From assembly GCA_041675165.1 (NCBI GenBank), contig JBAYUI010000025.1:1-6147 (forward strand): a stretch of 6,147 nucleotides of DNA, given 5' to 3'. A program made the translations under genes and the position numbers. The notes beneath the pieces were generated by a model. The model was not told the origin of the DNA. It worked only from the letters and a program-made list of their open reading frames with translations, and searched no databases. Origin of the DNA: CAIKZD01 sp041675165 (lineage in GTDB: Bacteria > Patescibacteriota > Minisyncoccia > Moranbacterales > UBA2206). Below, piece by piece: positions 1 to 5,468 of this stretch (the first letter of the stretch is position 1; each line of letters opens with the position of its first letter).

Positions 1-1710
1 CCAATCGGTGTTGGAAAGATAACCGCTGGTAGTGGTGTTGGCTTGCGAGATACTGATAGCGTTACTGGAAATGGACAAAGGTGAAGTCGCGCTGGTGATG
101 CGATTGGTGTAAGCCGTGTTCCAGTTGGTAGAGTTTCCGCCCGTAGCAGAAACGACTCCATTGACATTTATTCCAAAATTAAAATCAAAATATTTGTTAG
201 TAGCATCCCACATGATAAGGGCATCCGGGTTAGGAACCCCACCATTCTCTCCTCGATCAAAAGCCATATAACTATCTTCGGTATCGTTGGTGGTGTTGTC
301 AGAATTTATAGTCAAAACATTAGAAATCGTTCCGGAAATATCCACGCCGCCGATCGTCAGATTCTGCACATCTAGATTTGTGAAATAGCCATAGTTGAAT
401 CTGGTAGTTACCGATCCGATATTTTCTGCTCCGGTACCGGCTAAGATATTTCCATTCGTAGTCATACCGGAGAATATCGGAGAAGAAGTAGTCAATAAAT
501 TTTGGTTGATATTCGAAGACCCAGTCAAGGCTAGGGTAAAGCCTCCCAGATTCAAAGTTCCGGCACCGGCAGAAATGGTGTTGCCGTTTATTGTCGTAAA
601 GCTTGGTGTAGCACTAGTAGCAATAGTTATAGAACCAGATCCGTTCGTAACAATAATGTTCGATCCTTGCGTCAGATTGGCCAGAGAATATCCGCTGCCA
701 TTACCGATCAAAAGCGTTCCGTTGGCCGCCGCGCTGCCGTTCGTTCCGGTTCCGCCCCGAGAAACTGAGAGTTGCGATTCGTGCGCGAGAGTATTGGCAT
801 CGGACCAGTAAGCAACTTCCCCAGCCACGCCAGTGCCATCAACCAATCCGCCTGTTCCAGAAGATTGCCACGCAGGCACGCCACCCGTGACGGTCAACAC
901 CTCACCTTCCGCCCCGATCGGCAAAGTGTTCAGAGCATTTCCAGATGAATAATACAGGACATCACCGATCTGCATCGAAGCTATCCCTGTTCCGCCATTT
1001 TCCAAAGAAAGCGTCCCCGTCACGTCAGCGCCGAGATTTATCTGATCCAAAGTCAACTTTAGTCCCGATGCTTTTATGTAACTGCGTCCGCTGATAGTGA
1101 TTTTTGATTTGAGCCTCTTATCGCTGGAAAGTACTAACGTATTGCCGGAAGTTCCAGTCGGCAAATTTTTTATATTTACTTTTCCATTCGCTCCTAGTTG
1201 TAAAATATTTCCAGCCGCCATCCCGACTGTCGCGCCTTGGATGCTCTGAGCATTCTGCGCGTTTAGGGCATCTATCGCCAAAGGTACCGCTCCGATTTTT
1301 TTTCTCGGAATCATCTCCTCGTCAGTCCCGATGGTTATGCCCAGATAATATTCCCCGCTACCGAAATTCAAAGTTGTCGGCAACGGCGTGACAGAACCGA
1401 GAAACGCATCCATTATGCCATTTTGGATTTGCGCCTTTTGCGTTTCTTGCCAAAGCGGAGTCCCCAGTTCGGAATTCGCGTCCGTTCGATTGATCGGGTA
1501 AATGGAAAATTTAACATCGTATTCGCCATTGGCGATTTCCTTGTTCTCGCTGTTGACGATGTAAGCGGTCGTCTCGATCTGTCGAGGCGAAGCATTACCC
1601 GAAACCGCCACCTGCGCAGCAGAAGTACTGAAAAACAAACCGAAACATTCTACGGCCACCACCGCAACGGAAAAGAATATTGCAATTTTATTTTTCAGAT
1701 TATTTTTCAT
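1..1710 (-). CDS. Large secreted tail-fibre-like surface protein, N-terminal 570 residues (3' part beyond the window)
   Basis: Reading the minus strand from the ATG at 1710 gives 570 codons without a stop up to the window edge, so the gene is partial. An in-frame TAA four codons upstream fixes this ATG as the first possible one; GCAGG two bases before it is a weak, badly spaced ribosome site. Residues 1-32 form a Sec-type signal peptide: Lys/Asn-rich start, hydrophobic stretch, likely cleavage near STSA|A. Residues about 45-148 match a domain that opens many CPR and Bacteroidetes surface proteins (NGEYDVKFSIYP, LWQET, NGIMDAFLGSVTPLP, YYLGITIG, IPRKKIGAVPLAIDA). After that come Gly/Thr/Ser/Asn-rich beta-fibre repeats like those of phage tail fibres: GGTG boxes at 239-242 and 319-322, then GNILAGTGAENIGSVTTRFN and YFTNLDVQNLTIGG near 419-455. 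No enzyme motif is visible. An exported adhesin or fibre is the likely role; a C-terminal chaperone or anchor would lie outside the window. It probably shares a transcript with the HTH/FN3 gene 74 bases upstream. Confidence 0.85.
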   Translation of the reverse strand, partial: MKNNLKNKIAIFFSVAVVAVECFGLFFSTSAAQVAVSGNASPRQIETTAYIVNSENKEIANGEYDVKFSIYPINRTDANSELGTPLWQETQKAQIQNGIMDAFLGSVTPLPTTLNFGSGEYYLGITIGTDEEMIPRKKIGAVPLAIDALNAQNAQSIQGATVGMAAGNILQLGANGKVNIKNLPTGTSGNTLVLSSDKRLKSKITISGRSYIKASGLKLTLDQINLGADVTGTLSLENGGTGIASMQIGDVLYYSSGNALNTLPIGAEGEVLTVTGGVPAWQSSGTGGLVDGTGVAGEVAYWSDANTLAHESQLSVSRGGTGTNGSAAANGTLLIGNGSGYSLANLTQGSNIIVTNGSGSITIATSATPSFTTINGNTISAGAGTLNLGGFTLALTGSSNINQNLLTTSSPIFSGMTTNGNILAGTGAENIGSVTTRFNYGYFTNLDVQNLTIGGVDISGTISNVLTINSDNTTNDTEDSYMAFDRGENGGVPNPDALIMWDATNKYFDFNFGINVNGVVSATGGNSTNWNTAYTNRITSATSPLSISSNAISISQANTTTSGYLSNTDW

Positions 1711-1737
1711 TACCTGCTTTTATTTTTTTCTTATTTT

Positions 1738-1784
1738 CCCTCCCTTGTACTCAGGGGAGGTGCCCCGTAATCGGGGCGGAGGGG
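1738..1784. repeat. GC-rich double-hairpin element (REP-like) between the HTH/FN3 and surface-protein genes
   Basis: Two adjacent inverted repeats fill the gap and touch the TGA stop of the HTH/FN3 gene. Stem one pairs CCTCCC (1739-1744) with GGGAGG (1755-1760) over a 10-base loop. Stem two pairs GCCCCG (1762-1767) with CGGGGC (1772-1777) over a TAAT loop. A further GGAGGG at 1778-1783 could pair with CCCTCC (1738-1743), giving an alternative fold that excludes stem one. Neither strand has a T run right after the stems, so this is not a typical rho-independent terminator. From memory, the GGGGAGGTGCCCC...GGGCGGAGGGG pattern resembles palindromic elements scattered between genes in many bacterial genomes; that was not checked here. 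Confidence 0.65.
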
Positions 1785-2888
1785 TCATTTCTTGATCGCC
1801 CATCCGAACACTTCGCCGACCGCGTTGGATATCAGATCGAAAACGGAAACCGGTTTCGAAGCGGTGTAGACTCCGAAAAAATCAGAACTGATTTCATTTG
1901 CCCAACGGTCCTTGGATTTGATCTGGAAAACATACGACGCTCCGGGTTCCAGTCCGGCGATGACCGCGCTATGGTTGAAGCCGTAAGAATTTTCCGCGAG
2001 CATTTCAGGATTCTGTCCGCCGGATTTGGAATAGTCCAATTCCGATATAGCCATCTTATTCGTCTGCCACGCCACCACCAGACTCGTTTCATTTTTTTTA
2101 TTATCCGCGAACGAATCTGATTTGATATTTTCTATCTGCAAAACTTGATTGCTCTCGTTCGATAAGACCAAAGTATTTCCGCCGACATTGATGCTGTTGA
2201 TCTTGAAATTGGCGCTGGCCAAGATCGTACCGCTGCCGGTCTGCGCCGTTTCGATGCCGGCCACTTTCCCGTCTTGAACATTTTCATTGAAAATTTCTGT
2301 CTGATGATTTTGATTGTCAGAATATATCCGCGCGAGTTCAGTTTTTTTTCGGCTGTCCGTAAGGACAACTTTCACGATCTGGCTGCCGGCGAAAAGGAGT
2401 GGCAAGATGATCATCGCCGCGGACATCACCGCAAAAATTTTCAGCCAGTGTCCGGATGACTGCTTGCTTGTTCCAAACATCTGGAAATGTTTTCCCACTC
2501 CATCTTTCATCGCTCCGTCATTCCCCGCGCTGAACTCTTTTAATTCTTTTATTTTTTTAACCTCCTCCACTACCGCGACATTGATCGGATCAACCTCTGA
2601 AGAGAAGAAATGTTCGCTCCCACGAGCAGAGATCCTCTCCGGAAATCCGTCTGATGTGACCGAGCTTTTTTCTTCAAATTCTCCGGCATTGCCGACGGCG
2701 GCTAAAAATTCCTCCACCCACTCCTTTTTGGTATGCCAGTTGCGACCGATTTTTTTAGCCTTGAGTTTCTTTTTTCGGGAAAGCAAATTCAAATATTCCG
2801 GGGTGTACCCGGTCAGTTTGGCTGCCTCAGAGAGAGGCATAAATTCCACTTCGTTTTCAGCCTTTTCCAGACGTGTGCTATCCTCCAT
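1785..2888 (-). CDS. Membrane-anchored helix-turn-helix protein with an extracellular fibronectin-III-like domain
   Basis: The frame encodes 367 residues from ATG 2888. A TTG four codons upstream (2900) also keeps the frame open, but it lies inside a palindrome and ATG is preferred; neither has a clear ribosome site. Residues about 17-64 look like an excisionase/MerR-type winged HTH (MPLSEAAKLTGYTPEYLNLL, then a basic KKKLKAKKIGRNW wing and KKEWVEEFL). Residues about 65-147 are a polar linker. A single hydrophobic helix spans about 148-176 (WLKIFAVMSAAMIILPLLFA). Residues about 267-344 resemble an FN3 fold (SLVVAWQTNKMAISELDY, AGLEPGASYVFQIKSKD). The expected topology is DNA-binding head in the cytoplasm and FN3 outside, as in ToxR/CadC-like one-component regulators. 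That role is inferred; the HTH could instead serve in anchoring or protein contact. It has its own promoter (2923-2951) and is followed at once by the secreted surface-protein gene, a natural candidate target or partner. Confidence 0.85.
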   Translation of the reverse strand: MEDSTRLEKAENEVEFMPLSEAAKLTGYTPEYLNLLSRKKKLKAKKIGRNWHTKKEWVEEFLAAVGNAGEFEEKSSVTSDGFPERISARGSEHFFSSEVDPINVAVVEEVKKIKELKEFSAGNDGAMKDGVGKHFQMFGTSKQSSGHWLKIFAVMSAAMIILPLLFAGSQIVKVVLTDSRKKTELARIYSDNQNHQTEIFNENVQDGKVAGIETAQTGSGTILASANFKINSINVGGNTLVLSNESNQVLQIENIKSDSFADNKKNETSLVVAWQTNKMAISELDYSKSGGQNPEMLAENSYGFNHSAVIAGLEPGASYVFQIKSKDRWANEISSDFFGVYTASKPVSVFDLISNAVGEVFGWAIKK

Positions 2889-2904
2889 TTTTGATATCAA
2901 ATAT
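2884..2904 (-). repeat. 21-base repeat copy A, palindromic core, over the HTH gene start codon
   Basis: On the minus strand this site is ATATTTGATATCAAA followed by AATGGA. The core TTTGATATCAAA is a perfect 12-base palindrome. It matches copy B (3211-3231) at 20 of 21 positions in the same orientation. It lies between the predicted transcription start and the ATG at 2888, which it includes, so a protein bound here could block transcription or translation of the HTH/FN3 gene. Operator function is an inference. Confidence 0.6.
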
Positions 2905-2922
2905 CTCTGAATTTATAATGAA

Positions 2923-2951
2923 ATTATACCATTTTTTCGAGGCTCTAACAA
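2923..2951 (-). promoter_or_regulatory. Sigma-70-type promoter of the HTH/FN3 gene
   Basis: On the minus strand the -35 box is TTGTTA (2946-2951, 4 of 6 consensus). A 17-base spacer follows, then TATAAT (2923-2928), a perfect -10 preceded by TGG that makes the extended TGnTATAAT form. Transcription should start near 2916, giving a leader of about 28 bases before ATG 2888 that contains repeat copy A. Confidence 0.75.
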
Positions 2952-2965
2952 TAAAAAAAACGGAG

Positions 2966-2974
2966 TTATCCACA
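2966..2974 (+). other. Perfect DnaA-box sequence TTATCCACA
   Basis: TTATCCACA is the high-affinity DnaA recognition sequence known from E. coli and conserved widely. By base counts alone, a given 9-mer is expected about 0.05 times per 6 kb counting both strands. It lies 15 bases upstream of the -35 box of the HTH/FN3 gene. A one-mismatch version (TTATCCACT) occurs at 5880-5888, overlapping the predicted transcription start of the membrane-protein gene. A lone box does not make an origin; DnaA-linked gene control or chance are both possible. Confidence 0.4.
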
Positions 2975-3024
2975 GATAAAATAACCTAAAAATCTTATGC
3001 TTAAAATTCAAAAAAATCGACTCC

Positions 3025-3187
3025 GAATCTGGAAATTTTCAAGCCACGGAATGAGCATTTTTGAGGACTGGAAAATAATCTTTTTTGGAAGATTATCGGC
3101 CCGCCTCCAAAGTCGTGACAACTTGAAAAACTCGTTCTCCGACACGCGCGTCAACACCCTCAGATCAGACTTAAAAATCCAGAATTC
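3025..3187 (-). ncRNA. Possible structured RNA: about 163-base rod-like inverted repeat
   Basis: Read on the minus strand, GAATTCTGGATTTTTAAG (3187 to 3170) pairs with CTTGAAAATTTCCAGATTC (3043 to 3025). This gives 17 pairs, one of them G-U, interrupted only by a one-base and a two-base bulge. Further in, TGAG/CTCA type pairing (3159-3162 with 3052-3055), GAGG with CCTC (3104-3107 with 3063-3066) and an 8-base-pair apical hairpin (3075-3096) continue the rod. On this strand a run of seven U's lies 8 bases past the closing stem (3016 to 3010), weakly suggesting a 3' end. No good promoter was found just upstream, although repeat copy B lies there. The fold could also form on the plus strand. 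It matches no RNA family I recognise: there are no RNase P, SRP or tmRNA hallmarks, and 6S resemblance is only in overall shape. Confidence 0.3.
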
Positions 3188-3210
3188 CCGTTTTATAATT
3201 TTGGTTTTTT

Positions 3211-3231
3211 TCCATATTTGATATCAAATAT
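3211..3231 (-). repeat. 21-base repeat copy B, 18-base perfect palindromic core
   Basis: The core ATATTTGATATCAAATAT (3214-3231) is a perfect 18-base palindrome. Together with the next TGGA on the minus strand it matches copy A at 20 of 21 positions. As in copy A, it ends in an ATG on the minus strand (3215), but here the ATG opens only a 14-codon frame (MEKNQNYKTGILDF). It lies 14 bases beyond the gyrB terminator and about 24 bases before the rod-like inverted repeat. A dimeric DNA-binding protein site is the likeliest reading. Confidence 0.6.
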
Positions 3232-3245
3232 TGGCTTATATAAAA

Positions 3246-3280
3246 CAAAAAAGCAGACCAAGTGATCTGCTTCTTTTTTT
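3246..3280. terminator. Bidirectional rho-independent terminator after gyrB
   Basis: AAGCAGACC (3251-3259) pairs with GATCTGCTT (3264-3272) around a four-base AAGT loop: nine pairs, one of them G-U. On the minus strand the stem begins 21 bases after the gyrB TAA and runs into TTTTGTTTT. On the plus strand it is followed by a C and seven T's, so it could stop transcripts from either side. It separates the gyrB unit from the HTH/FN3 unit. Confidence 0.85.
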
Positions 3281-3293
3281 CTTTTTTCTGATC

Positions 3294-5360
3294 TTACACG
3301 TCTAAATTCTTAACGCTCTTGGCGTGCGCTTGGATGAAATGTCGACGTGGTTCCACTTCCGAACCCATTAAAATATCGAACATCTTATCCGCCGCTTCAG
3401 CGTCTCCGATAGTAACTTGGAGCATCATTCGGCTCTCTGGATTCATCGTTGTTTCCCAAAGCTGTTCCGGATTCATTTCTCCCAAACCTTTGTATCTCTG
3501 CAGGTTGATGCCGGCGATTTTTTCCTCGCCCTCCATAGCTTCAGCGGCGGAGGGCTCCCCTTCCGACATATCAGTTTCCATCAGCACTGCGCCTTCCTCT
3601 TCAAACGGTTTTTCTTTCTTGCCATTCTTGCTTTTCTCGCTCATCGTTTTCTGGATTTCCACCACTGTCTGATTTTTTTGTTCCTCGGTGAAAACATACC
3701 TCACATCCTTCCCTCTTTGGATCCGGTAGAGCGGCGGCTGAGCGATATAAATATTTCCGTTCCGGATGAGCGGTTCGAAATAGCGATAGAAAAAAGTCAG
3801 GAGCAATGTCCGGATATGCGATCCGTCCACGTCGGCATCCGCCATAATGATTATTTTATGATAACGGATCTTATCGACATTGAGACTGTCCCCGATGCCG
3901 GCGCCGAGCGCAATGATGATCGGTTTCAACGTATCTGATTTTACAACTTTATCGAGTGTCGTTTTTTCCACATTCACCAATTTTCCGCGAAGAGGCAAGA
4001 TGGCTTGGAATCTCCTGTCCCGCCCTTGCTTCGCCGAGCCGCCAGCCGAGTCTCCCTCTACGATGTAGAGTTCTGAAACTGAAGCATCGCGCGAAGAACA
4101 GTCCGCCAATTTACCGGGCAACGTCATACCTTCCAGCGCCCCTTTCCGAATAACCGCATCCTTGGCCGCCCGTGCCGCGATGCGCGCCTTGGCCGTGATA
4201 AGAATTTTAGCTATGATCGATTTAGCATTGGTCGGATGCGCTTCCAAATATTCCGCCAATGCTTCCGCCACGACGCCAGAAACGATGCCGCGCATTTCTC
4301 CATTGCCAAGTTTCGCTTTCGTCTGTCCTTCAAACTGAGGATTGCGGAGCTTCACGCTCACCACCGCCGTCAATCCCTCTTGCAGATCCTCCGCCGTGAA
4401 GCTATCGTCTTTTTCTTTCAAGATATTATTTTTCTTGGCATAAGAATTTATGACGCGCGTCAAAGCCGCGCGAAAACCCGCTTCATGCATTCCGCCTTCC
4501 GGCGTGAAAATATTATTCGCAAAAGAAAAAACATGTTCTTTGTAGCTGTCGGTATATTGCATCGCCACTTCCACGATATTTTCATCCACCTCTTTCTCGA
4601 CATAAAAAGGCATCTCATTCTTAACTTCCTTGCCGCGGTTCAAAAACTTCACGTATGAAACCACGCCTCCATCGAAAAGAAAACCATAGGCGCGCTTCTT
4701 AGCTTCGTCACGCTCATCATAAATTTTTATGCAAAGTCCTTTGGTCAGATAGGATTGCTGTCTGAGATAGGCTAGGATTTTTTCCCAATTGTAAACTATT
4801 TCAGGAAAGATTTCTGGATCAGCTTGAAAAATGATCCGCGTTCCGGAGCTGGTCGATTTGCCGGTCACGACCGGATCTTTCGTCTTCGGCTTGCCTCTTT
4901 CAAATTCCATGGAATATATTTTTCCATTGAGCTTGATATCCGCCCTGACCCAAGCTGACAAAGCATTCACCACTGACACGCCCACGCCGTGGAGTCCGCC
5001 GGAAATCTTGTAGCCGTTTCCGCCGAATTTTCCACCGGCGTGAAGGACAGTCATAACCGTTTCCAAAGTGGATTTCTTGGTCTGCGGATGTTTTTCCACC
5101 GGAATGCCGCGGCCATCATCTTCGATATCGATGATATTGTCCGGCATCAACTTGACCGTGATATTTTTGCAATATCCGGCCATCGCTTCATCCACGGAAT
5201 TGTTAACCACCTCCCAAATCAGATGGTGCAAGCCTTCCGTGGAAGTGCCGCCGATATACATCCCGGGGCGCTTCCTGACAGGTTCAAGTCCCTCCAACAC
5301 TTGGATGGATTTAGCACCATATTCATTTTCACCCGATTTTGCCACTTTTTCTTTAGCCAT
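3294..5360 (-). CDS. gyrB: DNA gyrase subunit B (ATPase subunit)
   Basis: GyrB pairs with GyrA to introduce negative supercoils using ATP. The 688-residue product starts at ATG 5360 (MAKEKVAKSGENEYGAKSIQ). A GTG at 5375 would add five residues but lies inside the upstream palindrome; neither start has a ribosome site. The GHKL ATPase domain shows the catalytic Glu50 (WEVVNNSVDEA), Asn54, DDGRGIPV (Asp82), and GGLHGVGVSVVNALS at about 121-135. The transducer has QTKAKLG, with Lys348 at the E. coli Lys337 position. The TOPRIM part has EGDSAGG (Glu435) and DADVDG (508-513) for metal binding. NVEK after LRGK, and QRYKGLGEMNPEQLW near the end, favour GyrB over ParE. A charged, mostly acidic stretch of about 50 residues (about 563-615) between the YVFTEEQ and NLQRYKG blocks makes it somewhat longer than usual short-form GyrB. 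Leu144 replaces E. coli Arg136. A membrane-protein gene lies 108 bases upstream and is probably cotranscribed; a terminator follows. Confidence 0.97.
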   Translation of the reverse strand: MAKEKVAKSGENEYGAKSIQVLEGLEPVRKRPGMYIGGTSTEGLHHLIWEVVNNSVDEAMAGYCKNITVKLMPDNIIDIEDDGRGIPVEKHPQTKKSTLETVMTVLHAGGKFGGNGYKISGGLHGVGVSVVNALSAWVRADIKLNGKIYSMEFERGKPKTKDPVVTGKSTSSGTRIIFQADPEIFPEIVYNWEKILAYLRQQSYLTKGLCIKIYDERDEAKKRAYGFLFDGGVVSYVKFLNRGKEVKNEMPFYVEKEVDENIVEVAMQYTDSYKEHVFSFANNIFTPEGGMHEAGFRAALTRVINSYAKKNNILKEKDDSFTAEDLQEGLTAVVSVKLRNPQFEGQTKAKLGNGEMRGIVSGVVAEALAEYLEAHPTNAKSIIAKILITAKARIAARAAKDAVIRKGALEGMTLPGKLADCSSRDASVSELYIVEGDSAGGSAKQGRDRRFQAILPLRGKLVNVEKTTLDKVVKSDTLKPIIIALGAGIGDSLNVDKIRYHKIIIMADADVDGSHIRTLLLTFFYRYFEPLIRNGNIYIAQPPLYRIQRGKDVRYVFTEEQKNQTVVEIQKTMSEKSKNGKKEKPFEEEGAVLMETDMSEGEPSAAEAMEGEEKIAGINLQRYKGLGEMNPEQLWETTMNPESRMMLQVTIGDAEAADKMFDILMGSEVEPRRHFIQAHAKSVKNLDV

Positions 5361-5365
5361 AATTG

Positions 5366-5460
5366 TCTGAACCACAGATTATCACTGATGCGCACATGAT
5401 TTCACTGATTTAAAAATTCACGTGTAATCAGGATAATCACGTACTAATCAGTGGTTCTGA
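5366..5460. repeat. 95-base imperfect palindrome filling the gap before gyrB
   Basis: The outer arms AACCACAGATTA (5369-5380) and TAATCAGTGGTT (5445-5456, near the other end) are complementary except at one position, and the match continues weakly to the centre near 5413. Each arm is built from degenerate 9-11 base units around TGATTA or its complement (CACTGATTA, CGTGATTA, CCTGATTA, and ATCACTGAT on the other strand). It ends five bases before the gyrB ATG and starts eight bases after the stop of the membrane-protein gene. In a readthrough transcript it would form a long hairpin next to the gyrB start. From memory, CACAGATTA/TGATTA palindromes of this kind are dispersed in many bacterial genomes; not checked here. 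Confidence 0.7.
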
Positions 5461-5468
5461 TTTTGTTA

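Larger units (their letters stand above)
2889..3293. other. Gene-free region of 405 bases between gyrB and the HTH/FN3 gene
   Basis: No convincing protein gene is present. From right to left the region holds the gyrB terminator (3246-3280), repeat copy B (3211-3231), a rod-like inverted repeat (3025-3187) with a smaller hairpin at its tip (ATAATCTT 3075-3082 against AAGATTAT 3089-3096), a run of seven A's (3010-3016), a perfect DnaA-box sequence (2966-2974), the HTH-gene promoter, and repeat copy A. Short frames are open on both strands between about 3000 and 3223, but they lack ribosome sites and look incidental. Confidence 0.7.

Noticed and set aside
395..811. 138-codon plus-strand frame
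   Set aside because: It lies antisense to the surface-protein gene, whose frame is open across the whole region and has clear family motifs; the plus-strand product is Pro/Val-rich with no recognisable feature.
1738..1784. Rho-independent terminator between the HTH/FN3 and surface-protein genes
   Set aside because: The hairpins are followed by an A-rich, not U-rich, stretch on the minus strand.
2997..3221. 74-codon plus-strand frame in the gyrB-HTH gap
   Set aside because: No ribosome site or promoter was found, it overlaps the rod-like inverted repeat, and the opposite strand is equally open there. A real small protein cannot be excluded.
3008..3223. 71-codon minus-strand open frame, 49 residues from the first GTG (3157)
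   Set aside because: No ATG near its 5' end and no workable ribosome site. The product is basic and aromatic-rich with no known motif. A structured RNA explains the region at least as well.
2889..3293. Replication origin
   Set aside because: Only one DnaA box, no dnaA or dnaN beside it, and no change in gene direction; the evidence is too thin.
3294..5360. Topoisomerase IV subunit ParE
   Set aside because: NVEK after the LRGK motif and the RYKGLGEMNPEQLW block fit GyrB better; no parC-like gene is adjacent.
5361..5375. GTG at 5375 as the gyrB start
   Set aside because: It would add MVQTI encoded by the palindrome arm; MAKEK from ATG 5360 looks like a normal GyrB beginning.
5366..5460. Short CRISPR array
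   Set aside because: The repeated units are only 9-11 bases, degenerate and placed symmetrically in an inverted repeat, without constant spacers.
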